Assembly: GCA_910589155.1 (NCBI GenBank)
Contig: CAJURY010000017.1
Coordinates: 1 to 28,702, forward strand
Length of the DNA stretch: 28,702 bases
From: an uncultured Oscillospiraceae bacterium
GTDB taxonomy: Bacteria > Bacillota > Clostridia > Oscillospirales > Oscillospiraceae
Direction: 5' to 3'
Shown: positions 6,988-16,007 of the stretch, piece by piece
Layout: every line of letters begins with the position of its first letter
Position numbering within the stretch: the stretch's first letter is position 1
Notes under the pieces: model-generated
The model's database searches: none
The model's input: the letters and a program-made list of their open reading frames with translations, nothing else
Told to the model about the DNA's origin: nothing
Translations under genes and position numbers: made by a program

Positions 6988-8748
6988 ATCAGGCAGAAAA
7001 AATCATTTCGAGCAGACGCACCGGTCTGGGCGGCGTTTTCTCCTGTGGTACTCTGGCTGGGAGCGTTGGCCGCCTGCGCCTATGAGGATGGTGCCAATCT
7101 CATAAAGTTCATGGGACGCTTTATGGAAACTGTAAAGCGTCCCTTTTCCGTCCGCTGGACAGCATACACGCCAAGGTTTCTGGCCGGAGTCTTGCTTCTA
7201 TATGTCTGTGCCATCGCGTTCTACTATTCCACCCGCCAGAACCGCCGCCCCGGCGAGGAACATGGCTCTGCCAGATGGGGCAGTGTGAAGGCGCTTGACC
7301 ATAAATACCGGGACAAGGATTCCAGCAAAAATGTTATTTTGACCCAGCATCTGCAAATGAGCCTGAACGGCAGGAAACACATGCGCAATCTCCTGCAAAT
7401 CGTAGTGGGTGGCAGCGGAGCCGGTAAAACCCGGTACGTGGTAAGACCCAACATGATGCAGGTAAACGCCAGCTACATTGTGACAGACCCAAAAGGAGAT
7501 CTGGCACGTTCCACTATCCCGCTGTTGCTGAAAAAGGGATATACGGTTCGGGTTTTTGACCTCATTGACCCTGCCCATTCTGATTTTTACAATCCTTTTT
7601 CCTACATTCGTAAGGATTCGGATGTGTTCCGGCTGATCGACAATTTCATCAAGAACACCACCCCAAAGAACGCGCAGCAGAATGATCCCTTTTGGGAGAA
7701 ATCCGAGATTGCATTGGATGCTGCTCTCATGCTGTACCTGCTCCATGAGGCTCCCCCGGAGGAACAAAACATGGAGATGATGCTCACCATGATTGAGTAT
7801 GGCGGTGCCAAGGAGGACGAGGATGATTACATGTCTCCCCTTGACCTGCTCTTTGAAGCTCTGGAGGAAGAACAGCCGAAGCATATTGCCGTGCGGCAGT
7901 ATAAAATTTTCAAGCAAGCCGCTGGCAAAACTGCCAAAAGTATTTTGGTGGGAGCGGCGGTACGTCTGGCCGCTTTCACCCTCCCGGAAATTCAAAACCT
8001 TACCTCCTGTGATACCCTGGAGCTTAGGAAACTGGGAGAACGGAAGCAGGCTATTTTTTGTATCATCCCGGACAGCAACGACGCCAGTCTCAATTTTCTT
8101 GTGGGTATGCTGTATACCCAAGCGTTTCAAGAACTGTATTTTCAAGCAGATAAAGTACACGGCGGCAGTCTGCCAATTCCTGTTCGGTTACTCTTTGATG
8201 AGTTCGCGAATGTGGCGCTTCCCGACGGCTATGCCCGCTTGCAAGCTACCATGCGTTCCCGAAACATAATGGCCACCATCATCCTGCAAAATATCAGCCA
8301 GCTAAAAGCACTATTCAAGGACGATTGGGAGGGGATCATTGGCAACGCCGACGCATTCATCTATTTGGGCGGCAACGAGCAAAGTACCCACAAGTACATC
8401 TCAGAACTTCTGGGCAAGGAAACCATTGATGTTCGGACAAGCAGCCAAAGCAAGGGTCGTAGCGGCTCCTACAGCCAGAATTTTCAGCAAACGGGACGGG
8501 AGCTTATGACCCCGGATGAAGTGCGGAAGCTGGATAACCGGTACGCCATTGTTTTTCTGCGTGGGGAAGCGCCGGTAATCGATGAAAAGTATGACCTGAT
8601 GCAGCACCCCAATATCCATCTAACACAGGACGGCGGAGCCTTGCCCTATGTCCACAGCCCGGTATGCCTGTACAGCGCGGAGGATTTGGACTTTACCTTT
8701 ACTTCTCTGGACGAGATTGAGATTATTGAAATGGAGGAATCTGATTGA
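6988..8748 (+). CDS. virD4: VirD4/TraG-type coupling protein (T4SS ATPase)
   Basis: About 586 residues. Membrane-anchored ATPase that delivers the relaxase-DNA complex to the transfer channel. Two N-terminal membrane segments (about residues 12-32 and 64-84) are followed by Walker A GGSGAGKT (about 139-147) and Walker B LLFDEFAN (about 401-408), with the VTDPKGD block typical of this family between them. The start is unusual: the frame is open to an ATG at 6865, but that reading passes through the hairpin cluster and palindrome and looks noncoding. The next in-frame ATG (7111) would remove the first membrane segment. GAAGGG at 6976-6981 is followed six bases later by ATC 6988, in frame and at the expected N-terminus, so a non-AUG start is proposed. 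It overlaps the next gene by 4 bases. Confidence 0.93.
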   Translation: MRQKKSFRADAPVWAAFSPVVLWLGALAACAYEDGANLIKFMGRFMETVKRPFSVRWTAYTPRFLAGVLLLYVCAIAFYYSTRQNRRPGEEHGSARWGSVKALDHKYRDKDSSKNVILTQHLQMSLNGRKHMRNLLQIVVGGSGAGKTRYVVRPNMMQVNASYIVTDPKGDLARSTIPLLLKKGYTVRVFDLIDPAHSDFYNPFSYIRKDSDVFRLIDNFIKNTTPKNAQQNDPFWEKSEIALDAALMLYLLHEAPPEEQNMEMMLTMIEYGGAKEDEDDYMSPLDLLFEALEEEQPKHIAVRQYKIFKQAAGKTAKSILVGAAVRLAAFTLPEIQNLTSCDTLELRKLGERKQAIFCIIPDSNDASLNFLVGMLYTQAFQELYFQADKVHGGSLPIPVRLLFDEFANVALPDGYARLQATMRSRNIMATIILQNISQLKALFKDDWEGIIGNADAFIYLGGNEQSTHKYISELLGKETIDVRTSSQSKGRSGSYSQNFQQTGRELMTPDEVRKLDNRYAIVFLRGEAPVIDEKYDLMQHPNIHLTQDGGALPYVHSPVCLYSAEDLDFTFTSLDEIEIIEMEESD

Positions 8749-9080
8749 AAAAACAACCGGAAGAAACAACCTTATCCCGGCGTGGAAAAGCCCGCCGGTA
8801 TATGGGCAGTTGGGCAGCGCTGGTATTGATTGTCTGTGCCTTGCCCCTCAGAGCCTATGCCGCAAACGATCCCCTAAGCATTGTAAACAACCTGTCCGAC
8901 TTTATTTTCTCCTGCATCCGTGCCATTGGAATCATCATCTTGGGCTGGGGTATCGTGCAGGTGGGCATGTCGGTGCAAAGCCACGACGCCAGCCAGAGAA
9001 CTCAGGGCTTTCTGTGCCTATTCGGTGGGCTGCTCATTGCCTTTGCCAAGGAAATCCTGGGCCTCATTGGTGTGGTATGA
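8745..9080 (+). CDS. VirB2/TrbC-like small membrane protein (channel pilin type)
   Basis: A 111-residue protein with a basic N-terminus, a signal-peptide-like segment ending near AYAAND, and two hydrophobic helices (FIFSCIRAIGIIILGWGIVQVGM and FLCLFGGLLIAFAKEILGLI) separated by a polar loop with SHDASQRTQG. This is the pattern of VirB2/TrbC-like and Maff2-type proteins encoded next to virD4 in Firmicute elements. It probably forms part of the transfer channel. The start is TTG 8745, with GGAGG 7 bases upstream, overlapping the virD4 stop; no better start is present. The gap to the next gene holds only a palindrome and a ribosome binding site. Confidence 0.7.
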   Translation: MKKQPEETTLSRRGKARRYMGSWAALVLIVCALPLRAYAANDPLSIVNNLSDFIFSCIRAIGIIILGWGIVQVGMSVQSHDASQRTQGFLCLFGGLLIAFAKEILGLIGVV

Positions 9081-9087
9081 AAAATGC

Positions 9088-9102
9088 GTCCCAAGTTGGG
9101 AC
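9088..9102. repeat. Dispersed palindrome copy 3
   Basis: GTCCCAAGTTGGGAC, filling the short gap between the VirB2-like gene (ends 9080) and the TrbL gene. It ends 5 bases before GGAGATGA, the ribosome binding site of the next gene. Confidence 0.85.
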
Positions 9103-9121
9103 AGATTGGAGATGAAACCTA

Positions 9122-9958
9122 ATTGATAACTGGATCATAAGCACGTTGGAATGGGCTTTGGAAAACTGGAATGGAAAGCTGGCTGAGCTATGGGAACTCA
9201 TTACCCAGACGCCTGAAACCTTTAAGGGCGGTGAAATATGGAGCGTCATTACAACCATCAGCAACGCACTGGTGGGAATCGGCTACGGTCTTTTGGTGCT
9301 GTTTTTTGCCATGGGTGTGTTCCAATCGGCGGCGTCCTTCCGGGAGATCCAGCGGCCGGAGTTTGCCCTGCGGCATTTTATCCGTTTTGCCGGAGCCAAG
9401 GTCGCTGTGGGCTATTCCCTGGAAATCATGCTGGCAATCTTTCACATCTGCGGTGGAATTGTCTCCAGCGTCATGTCCGGTGTAGGCGGGGCGGTGTCTA
9501 CCTCTGCTGCCTTACCAGCAGAAATTGTAAACGCCATTGAGGATGTGGGATTTCTGGCATCCATCCCCCTTTGGCTGGTATCGATGCTGGGCAGCCTGAT
9601 TGTCACTGTTTTGTCCTTTGTCCTGATACTCACAGTATACGGACGCTTTTTCCGGCTTTACATGTACACAGCTCTGGCCCCAGTTCCTCTGGCCTCCTTT
9701 GCCGGAGAAGGATCGGCAGCGCATGGTAAGGCGTTCCTGAAATCCTACATAGGCGTGTGCATGGAGGGGGCGGTCGTTGTTCTGGCCTGTCTGGTCTACT
9801 CCGCTTTCCTCTCCAGCAGCGCCCCGGCAGTAGACGCATCGCTGCCAGCAGTCACAATGGTGTGGCAATATCTTGGCGAAATGGTGTTCAATATGCTGGT
9901 ACTTACCGGCCTGGTGAGAGGCGCCAGCCGCATTGTGCAGGAGATGTTCGGGTTGTAG
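9122..9958 (+). CDS. TrbL/VirB6-family polytopic channel protein
   Basis: About 278 residues with five to six membrane helices, among them VGIGYGLLVLFFAMGVF, VSMLGSLIVTVLSFVLILTVYG and EGAVVVLACLVYSAFL, plus the family-like block FRLYMYTALAPVPLASFAGEG. VirB6/TrbL proteins form the inner-membrane part of the DNA transfer channel. Start choice: TTG 9146 is the first standard start but has no Shine-Dalgarno. GGAGATGA at 9108-9115 instead points to ATT 9122, giving an N-terminus IDNWIISTLEWALENW that continues the amphipathic pattern and is in frame; the frame closes at TGA 9113. An ATT start is therefore proposed, with TTG 9146 as the conservative alternative. It converges on a minus-strand gene at 10013-10423. 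Confidence 0.85.
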   Translation: MDNWIISTLEWALENWNGKLAELWELITQTPETFKGGEIWSVITTISNALVGIGYGLLVLFFAMGVFQSAASFREIQRPEFALRHFIRFAGAKVAVGYSLEIMLAIFHICGGIVSSVMSGVGGAVSTSAALPAEIVNAIEDVGFLASIPLWLVSMLGSLIVTVLSFVLILTVYGRFFRLYMYTALAPVPLASFAGEGSAAHGKAFLKSYIGVCMEGAVVVLACLVYSAFLSSSAPAVDASLPAVTMVWQYLGEMVFNMLVLTGLVRGASRIVQEMFGL

Positions 9959-9983
9959 CCAACTTTGTGTACCAAAAGCAAGG

Positions 9984-10006
9984 AAAAAGACGGGCCTGCG
10001 CCCGCC
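9984..10006 (-). terminator. Intrinsic terminator of the counter-oriented gene
   Basis: Read on the minus strand: GGCGGGC-GCAG-GCCCGTC (one G-U pair) followed by TTTTTCC. It sits just after the stop of the minus-strand gene at 10013-10423. On the plus strand the same hairpin is followed only by TTTCCTTT, so it would terminate TrbL transcripts weakly. Confidence 0.75.
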
Positions 10007-10012
10007 TTTCCT

Positions 10013-10423
10013 TTACCCGTTGTACCAGTATTCATCCCCTGTGTCGTAGCTGTCAAAATCTGTGCCATCCTCTACCCCATACTTCTTTTCCCTCTGAGCT
10101 ACCATCCATGCCGTTTCCTCTTCGGTAAAACGGGGTTTCGCTGTAGCAAGGAGATAGTTCGTATAATACTGCTCCTCCTGTTTCCAGCGAATGAATCTGA
10201 GCGTCCAATAGAAAACGGGATATAAGGCGCAGGCTGCCAGAAGCCCAATAGACAGTAATCTGTGCATTGCCGCCCAGGTTGGGAAGCAGGAAAAAACAAG
10301 GCCGCAGACCCCCAAGGGCAGCAATCGCAGCTTTGCCAGCAAGGTCAGAACAATACCTATGATGTAAGGTGTGATCGCCAACAAGGCAAGAACGATGAGT
10401 AACTGCTTCAGCATAAAGTCCAT
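10013..10423 (-). CDS. Small membrane protein in antisense orientation inside the transfer operon
   Basis: A 136-residue protein not recognised by family. It has three hydrophobic helices (about residues 4-29, 33-50 and 54-76), then a polar tail with a positively charged start (FIRWKQEEQYY), a TEEETAWMVAQREKKYG segment and a very acidic, Tyr-rich end (DFDSYDTGDEYWYNG). The tail is likely cytoplasmic. It is clearly a separate gene: it has AAGGAGG 7 bases before its ATG, a consensus promoter (10472-10500) and its own terminator (9984-10006), all on the minus strand. It lies between TrbL and PrgI, both on the plus strand. Entry or surface exclusion, or control of the channel, would fit the location, but nothing in the sequence proves this. 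Confidence 0.8.
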   Translation of the reverse strand: MDFMLKQLLIVLALLAITPYIIGIVLTLLAKLRLLPLGVCGLVFSCFPTWAAMHRLLSIGLLAACALYPVFYWTLRFIRWKQEEQYYTNYLLATAKPRFTEEETAWMVAQREKKYGVEDGTDFDSYDTGDEYWYNG

Positions 10424-10471
10424 GGGAAACCTCCTTAAAACTCCTGATTTTGGGGTATATCTTTCAAAAAT

Positions 10472-10500
10472 ATTATCTCATTTTTCCGGCATCCTGTCAA
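10472..10500 (-). promoter_or_regulatory. Sigma-A-type promoter for the antisense membrane protein
   Basis: On the minus strand: TTGACA (10500-10495), a 17-base spacer and GATAAT (10477-10472). It lies about 50 bases upstream of the ATG at 10423. The spacer contains GGAAAAA, like the other two minus-strand promoters in this window. Confidence 0.8.
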
Positions 10501-10527
10501 ATTTTCAAAAAACCAGAGGTGAATACT

Positions 10528-10872
10528 ATCGAAATCAAAATTCCAAAAGAGGTGCGGCAGCACAAGGAAACGATTTTCTTTGGCTTATCTGCCCGCCAGT
10601 TCATTTGCGCAGTTCTGGCAGTTGGCCTTGCCGTCGGGTTCTACCTGGGGCTTAGCCCTATCCTTGGTAAAGAAACTGCCAGTTGGCTGTGTATGCTCTC
10701 CGCCGCCCCGGTGGCCATTGCCGGATTCTTCAGTTATCACAGCATGAATCTGGAACAGTTCCTGTGGGCATTCCTCAAGTCCGAGTTACTGTGCGCTGGG
10801 AACCGCATCTTTATCTCCGAGAACTTCTATTACAAGGCGTTGGGCAAAAGGGAGGGGCAAGACTTTGATTAA
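10528..10872 (+). CDS. PrgI-family T4SS membrane protein
   Basis: About 114 residues. The N-terminal EIKIPKEVRQHKE is the PrgI signature. It is followed by two membrane helices (about 24-46 and 54-75) and the typical end NRIFISENFYYKA. PrgI is a VirB3-like inner-membrane component always found next to VirB4. Start: AGAGGTGA at 10516-10523 is a strong ribosome binding site and is followed at normal distance by ATC 10528, which gives exactly the usual PrgI N-terminus. GTG 10519 is in frame but lies inside the ribosome site, and an ATG-like extension to 10450 is not protein-like. A non-AUG start is proposed. The stop overlaps the VirB4 start. Confidence 0.85.
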   Translation: MEIKIPKEVRQHKETIFFGLSARQFICAVLAVGLAVGFYLGLSPILGKETASWLCMLSAAPVAIAGFFSYHSMNLEQFLWAFLKSELLCAGNRIFISENFYYKALGKREGQDFD

Positions 10873-13192
10873 ATCGCTCCTTGCCGCCCAGCGCAGCGAG
10901 AAAGTAAAGTTTCGCATTCCCCGCAGCGTCCAACAGTCCATCCCCATCCGGCGCATCTATGCAGACGGAATCTGGCTTGTGGGGAACAAGCACAGCAAAA
11001 CCTGGCGTTTTGCCGATGTGAATTATGTTGCCGCCTCCGATGAGGATCGCAGGAGCATTTTTACTTCCTATTGCTCTGTCCTGAACAGTCTGCCTACCGA
11101 TGCCGCCGCCAAGATCACCATTATGAACCACCGCTTAAACCCGGTGGACTTTCAGCGCAATATTCTCATGGATGCGCAAGGAGATCGGCAGGATTGCTAC
11201 CGAAAAGCCTTTAACGCCATGCTGAAGGAGAAGTCGGCGGCAAGCAATGACCTGGTGCAGGAAAAGTACATCACCCTATCTATCCCGCAACGGAAAATAG
11301 AAGACAGCCGGGCCTACTTCCGGCGAGTGGATGGGAACCTCAGCAAAAGCTTTGGGCGGCTGGATTCCGGGGCCAGAGCCATTTCCAGCCATGACCGGCT
11401 CCGTATTTTCCACGATTTCTTTCGACCCGGGGAAGAACAGCATTTTACCTTTGACCATGCCGCTGCAATCCGTTGTGGCATGGACTTTCGTGACCTGATC
11501 TGCCCGGATAGTCTGTCTTTCAAAGCGGATTACTTTGAGATGGGAAGTAAGTTTGGCCGGGTACTGTTTCTCAAAGACTATGCCAGCTATGTAGGGGATG
11601 AAATGATTTCCGATCTCTCCGATTTCTCTCGTAGCCTTATGCTCAGCATTGACATTCTCCCCATTCCCACTGACGAAGCTGTAAAGGAGGTGCAGAGCCA
11701 GATCCTTGGTATTGAAACAGACATCACCCGCTGGCAGCAGCGGCAGAACAGCAAGAACAATTTTACTGCCAATGTTCCCTATGAACTGGAGCAATTGCGG
11801 AATGAAACGAAGGAATTTCTGGATGATTTAACCGTCCGGGATCAGCGGATGATGTTTGCTGCCCTCACATTGGTTCATGTGGCCGATACGCGCAAACAGC
11901 TGGACGCCGACACGGAAACTCTACTTTCCATTGGCCGGGAACACCTGTGTCAGTTTTCGGTATTGCGGTATCAGCAAGAGGACGGCCTCAACACAGTGCT
12001 GCCCTATGGCCTGCGCCGGGTGAAGTTCCTACGGACACTGACCACGGAGAGCACCGCCGTACTCATGCCTTTCCGTGCCCAGGAAATCCAGGATCCCGGC
12101 GGTCTGTACTATGGTGTGAACGCTGTGAGCAAAAACCTTCTGATCTGCGACCGGAAGCGGCTCATTTCTCCCCACGCTTTTTATCTGGGCGTTTCCGGCT
12201 CCGGCAAGTCCATGGCTATGAAAGCCACCATCGCCAACATTGCCCTGGCAACAAATGACGACATTATCATCATTGACGCAGAACGAGAGTACGGACCGTT
12301 GACCCGGGCCTTGGGCAGCGAGGTTATTGAAATCTCTCCCCACAGTCCCCACCACATCAATCCCTTAGATGTTGCGGATGGTTACGGAGACGGGGAAAAT
12401 CCCATTGCTATGAAGTCTGAGGTAATTACCAGTATCCTAGAGCAGCAAATGGGGGTGGGGATGGTGCATGGCAGTCACAAATCCATTATCGACCGCTGCA
12501 CCGCCAACATCTACCGCCCCTTCCTGCGCACCCAAAGGAAACTGCCTACACCGCTTCTGATTGACTGGCGAAAGGAGGTTCTGAAGCAGTCCGACCCGGA
12601 AGCGCGGGAACTGGCTTTAGCTTCTGAGATTATCACAGAGGGCAGTCTCAATATTTTTGCCCATCCCACCAACGTGGACATGAACAGTCGGATCGTTACT
12701 ATTGATTTGTACGAGATGGGGGAACAGCTTCGGCCTACGGCGTTGGTTGTGACGCTGGAAGCCATTCAAAACCGGGTGGCCTCCAACCGCAGAAAGGGTA
12801 AGTTCACCTGGGTATTCATTGACGAGGTGTACTTGTACTTCAAATACCACTATTCCGCCGAAATCTTGTACCGGGCATGGAAGCGGTTCCGAAAGTACGG
12901 CGCCCCGCTGACCGCCGCAACGCAAAATGTGGAGGAATGCCTGAAATCCGAAACAGCCCGACTGATGTTCGCCAATTCCGAGTTTTTGCTGCTGTTCAAC
13001 CAGGCGGCCACAGACCGACAGGAGTTGGGAAAGCTGCTGCATATTTCAGATACGCAGATGGGCTACATCACAGGGGCAGAGGCCGGACACGGCCTTTTGC
13101 GCATGGGCGGTTCCCTGGTGCCGTTTTTCAATACCATTCCCAGAGACAATGCGCTCTATAAACTTATGACCACGACCCCAGGCGAAACCTGA
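10865..13192 (+). CDS. virB4: VirB4/TraE-type T4SS ATPase
   Basis: A 775-residue ATPase that powers channel assembly and DNA transfer. Walker A GVSGSGKS lies near residues 442-449 and Walker B WVFIDEVYLYF near 648-658, followed by the family's TAATQNVEECL block. The N-terminal half matches the VirB4 non-catalytic domain in length and carries the expected YxxYVGDEM-type and DILPIPTDEAV segments. The start is TTG 10865, with GGAGG 9 bases upstream, overlapping the PrgI stop by 8 bases. Length is normal and no frame damage is visible. A palindrome copy lies 15 bases after the stop. Confidence 0.95.
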   Translation: MIKSLLAAQRSEKVKFRIPRSVQQSIPIRRIYADGIWLVGNKHSKTWRFADVNYVAASDEDRRSIFTSYCSVLNSLPTDAAAKITIMNHRLNPVDFQRNILMDAQGDRQDCYRKAFNAMLKEKSAASNDLVQEKYITLSIPQRKIEDSRAYFRRVDGNLSKSFGRLDSGARAISSHDRLRIFHDFFRPGEEQHFTFDHAAAIRCGMDFRDLICPDSLSFKADYFEMGSKFGRVLFLKDYASYVGDEMISDLSDFSRSLMLSIDILPIPTDEAVKEVQSQILGIETDITRWQQRQNSKNNFTANVPYELEQLRNETKEFLDDLTVRDQRMMFAALTLVHVADTRKQLDADTETLLSIGREHLCQFSVLRYQQEDGLNTVLPYGLRRVKFLRTLTTESTAVLMPFRAQEIQDPGGLYYGVNAVSKNLLICDRKRLISPHAFYLGVSGSGKSMAMKATIANIALATNDDIIIIDAEREYGPLTRALGSEVIEISPHSPHHINPLDVADGYGDGENPIAMKSEVITSILEQQMGVGMVHGSHKSIIDRCTANIYRPFLRTQRKLPTPLLIDWRKEVLKQSDPEARELALASEIITEGSLNIFAHPTNVDMNSRIVTIDLYEMGEQLRPTALVVTLEAIQNRVASNRRKGKFTWVFIDEVYLYFKYHYSAEILYRAWKRFRKYGAPLTAATQNVEECLKSETARLMFANSEFLLLFNQAATDRQELGKLLHISDTQMGYITGAEAGHGLLRMGGSLVPFFNTIPRDNALYKLMTTTPGET

Positions 13193-13206
13193 TTATGTAA
13201 AAATCC

Positions 13207-13221
13207 GTCCCAAGTTGGGAC
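13207..13221. repeat. Dispersed palindrome copy 4
   Basis: GTCCCAAGTTGGGAC, extended by a C-G pair on each side. It lies between virB4 (ends 13192) and the adhesin gene, 12 bases before AAGGAGG. Confidence 0.85.
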
Positions 13222-13246
13222 GCATAAAAAGCAAGGAGGAAACAAA

Positions 13247-15895
13247 TTGAAGCACATTAGCCTGAAAGTTTTATGCCTGCTGCTGGCAGTGGCATTACTC
13301 CTGGGCGTGTTTCCAGCAGCATTTGCCACGGAACTGCCTATGGACAATGAGCAGCCTACAGAAACTGCGCAGGACGAATCTACAGCCCCGTTGGAAGAAA
13401 CTACGGAGCCAGAATCAACAGAGCCTTCCCAAGAAACGGAACCGCTGGAAACAGCGCCGCTCATTGAGGAAGATGTAGTTACAGAAGAAATCCCCATTGA
13501 CGAAGAAGCGCCAACAGCGGCGGAGAGTCCACAGGCATCCGTAACCGGCACCCTAACCCGGTCTGATTATATCAACGGGAAATATTACTTTTGGGGTGAC
13601 GAAGTTCGTACCTACCAGTTTACCTATACAGACGGAAGTACTGCAACCGCCAAATTGGGCGGCATGTGCCTTCATTATGTAGACGGTAAGATTGCATATT
13701 GTATCGAGCCGCAGGTTAGTTCTAGCCACAATATCAACTATACTGGCACACCAGGGGATGACAGTAGCTACTGGCAGAAAAAGCTAACCCAGCAGCAAAG
13801 AAACGCCATCAGCCTAGTCCTTTTGTATGGTGCGCCTAATTACACCAAGAGCACAGACAAGGATACAGAATTCGGGTATGAAGGCGCTACCCAGGTACTC
13901 ATTTGGGAGATCGTCATGGGACTTCGCAGCTCCACAGCGCCCTATTCCAGAAATGACCGGCGGCTCTATGACACATTTGCAGGTGGGGATTTTCCATCCT
14001 TTGACACTGGCTATGCTCAGATTGTGAAACTCATGCAAGCGCATTTAGCAATCCCCAGCTTCTCGTCCACGAGCCAGGCAAACGCACCGGAAATTACACT
14101 AAAATATGATGCGGGGAGTAATCTTTACAAAACCTCCATAACAGATACCAATGGTGTGCTGACAAGCGACTACAGTTTCACAGCTTCTGGCGTGACTATG
14201 AACAAGTCTGGCAACACTCTGAATATTTCTGCGCCGCTGTCTGCCCTGGAAAAGGGCAGTGTTTTAGCTTCTGCTGCTGGCCGCTCTTTGGATCCCAGCA
14301 ATATGGCGTACATGATTTGGACAGCCAGTGGAAAGCAAACGGTTGCAACAGTGACAGCCAGTGCCAGTCCGGTAAAAGCCTATTTCAAGGTCAAAGCGGA
14401 CGCTGTTCCCGGCACCGCTGTCATCCAGAAAACCTCCGATTTTGGAGATGTAGAGGGCTATTGTTTCAAAATCTATCGCTGGAGCAGCAACACCTCCTGG
14501 TATGGTAAGACAGACAGCAGCGGCAAAGTATATTTGACAGACAGCGCTTACAGTCAAAATGGGAGCAAAACCTACACCTTTTCCAATTTGCTGGATGGCG
14601 AATATACCTTTATGGAAGTGCTGAGTAAAAAGGGCGCAGGATATGTATTCCCGGACACCTGGCAAATTACAGTAACGGACACAGCCGGTAAAACCGTCTA
14701 TGACAAGACCTTTGCCAGTACCGATTTCATCACAGACGATAATGGTGATTGTCGTCTGAACAAGGTTTCCATCACTGGTCTCACTGGCGGTGGAACCTTG
14801 GCGATGACCATTCACAATGCCCCTATTCTGGCAGACTTGGAGATTTTCAAAACCTCAGAAGACGGGAAGGTTTCAGGGATTTCCTTTACCGTGGAGGAAT
14901 GGGTGCCTGGGATTGGGTACTGTCGAATCGGACGGCATACCACAGACGCTTCCGGCAAAATTCTAGTACCGAAGCTGCATGTAGGGACAAAGTATCGACT
15001 AACAGAAACTGTGCCGGAGGGCTACATTGGCGAGGCTCCAAAAGAAATCACCATCCAGGCAGGAACCAATACCGTCGCCTTTGAGAACCGGCCTATTTAT
15101 GGCAATCTTGCGCTAACCAAAATTGACGAATCCAACCCGGAAAGCAAGCTGTCCGGGGCGGAATTTACGGTAACTTATCCAGATGGTTCTGCAACCGTCA
15201 TGCCGGAAGTATTGGATTTCAATGGAAACGGTACTGGCGTATACCGGCTGGAGCGTCTGCCCTATGGCCGCTATACCGTGCAGGAAACCAAGGCTCCCGG
15301 AGGGTATGTGCTGAATGACACTGTTTTCGAGGTCAACATTACCGAAGACGGTAAGACCTACACAGTATCCAGTTCCGGCTTTGCCGGTGTAACCAACCGC
15401 CAGCAGGTGGGTTCCATCCAGGTCAAAAAGGTTGACCCAGAGGGAACGTCGCTGGCTGGTGTTTCCTTTTTGCTGGAATACAGCCTGGATAAGAGCGATT
15501 GGAAATCTGTTAATTTTCGGAAAGAAGATTCCTTGCCGGCTATTGGCGGCTGTACCTCTGTCGGCTTGAAAGACGGTATTTTAACCACCGGCAAAGATGG
15601 CAGCGCCCTGTTTTCCGGCCTCAGTATCAGCATGGGAGAACGTCATATCTATTACCGGCTGACAGAGGTTGCCACCCTGGAGGGCTACGTCCTGTTACCA
15701 GAACCCGTTTTTGTGGGCGAGCTTCCCCAGAACGGCAGCCGGGATATTACCGTCACCGCCGTCAATGCCTCAACTTTCACCCTGCCTTTCACCGGTTCCA
15801 TGGGATTTACGACCGTAACCTTTGGCTTGCTCCTGGCGGAGTTTGCCTTGTGTACGGTCGTTTTTCTATTCCGAAAGCAAAAGCAGGAGGGCTAA
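13247..15895 (+). CDS. Thioester-domain adhesin with Cna-B repeats and LPFTG wall anchor
   Basis: An 882-residue surface protein. A signal peptide (residues 1-27, ending AAFA) is followed by a Glu/Thr/Pro-rich stretch (about 28-95). Next comes a thioester-type domain with Cys152 in AYCIEP and Gln216 in the TQVLIWE motif; in this family the Cys and Gln side chains form a reactive thioester that can bond covalently to a target surface. Several Cna-B/SpaA-like domains follow, each with an E-box (LTETVPEGY, VQETKAPGGYVL, LTEVATLEGYVL) that supports internal isopeptide bonds. The C-terminus has LPFTG (846-850), a hydrophobic helix and a basic tail, the sortase signal. The start is TTG 13247 with AAGGAGG 7 bases upstream. 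It is probably the tip adhesin of the pilus built by the next genes. Confidence 0.9.
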   Translation: MKHISLKVLCLLLAVALLLGVFPAAFATELPMDNEQPTETAQDESTAPLEETTEPESTEPSQETEPLETAPLIEEDVVTEEIPIDEEAPTAAESPQASVTGTLTRSDYINGKYYFWGDEVRTYQFTYTDGSTATAKLGGMCLHYVDGKIAYCIEPQVSSSHNINYTGTPGDDSSYWQKKLTQQQRNAISLVLLYGAPNYTKSTDKDTEFGYEGATQVLIWEIVMGLRSSTAPYSRNDRRLYDTFAGGDFPSFDTGYAQIVKLMQAHLAIPSFSSTSQANAPEITLKYDAGSNLYKTSITDTNGVLTSDYSFTASGVTMNKSGNTLNISAPLSALEKGSVLASAAGRSLDPSNMAYMIWTASGKQTVATVTASASPVKAYFKVKADAVPGTAVIQKTSDFGDVEGYCFKIYRWSSNTSWYGKTDSSGKVYLTDSAYSQNGSKTYTFSNLLDGEYTFMEVLSKKGAGYVFPDTWQITVTDTAGKTVYDKTFASTDFITDDNGDCRLNKVSITGLTGGGTLAMTIHNAPILADLEIFKTSEDGKVSGISFTVEEWVPGIGYCRIGRHTTDASGKILVPKLHVGTKYRLTETVPEGYIGEAPKEITIQAGTNTVAFENRPIYGNLALTKIDESNPESKLSGAEFTVTYPDGSATVMPEVLDFNGNGTGVYRLERLPYGRYTVQETKAPGGYVLNDTVFEVNITEDGKTYTVSSSGFAGVTNRQQVGSIQVKKVDPEGTSLAGVSFLLEYSLDKSDWKSVNFRKEDSLPAIGGCTSVGLKDGILTTGKDGSALFSGLSISMGERHIYYRLTEVATLEGYVLLPEPVFVGELPQNGSRDITVTAVNASTFTLPFTGSMGFTTVTFGLLLAEFALCTVVFLFRKQKQEG

Positions 15896-15926
15896 GCCGT
15901 GACCCACACCAACTACGCCCGGGATC

Positions 15927-15943
15927 GTCCCAGCGGCTGGGGC
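15927..15943. repeat. Possible degenerate palindrome copy
   Basis: GTCCCAGCGGCTGGGGC in the 112-base gap between adhesin and pilin genes. It keeps GTCCCA and TGGG but the centre is longer and the right arm is altered. It may be a decayed member of the family or chance. Nothing else is evident in this gap. Confidence 0.3.
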
Positions 15944-16007
15944 TACACCCACAAAACCATTTCCGTTATTCACAATCTATTTCAAATGCCGAAAGGATGT
16001 ATTGTAC

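Noticed and set aside
10264..10290. GCCCAGGTTGGGA as an eighth palindrome copy
   Set aside because: The flanking GT...AC is missing and it lies inside the coding sequence of the minus-strand membrane protein.
10490..10497. CATCCTGT as a second nic site
   Set aside because: It overlaps the TTGACA promoter of the antisense gene and has no inverted repeats around it; a 7-base match is expected by chance in a window this size.
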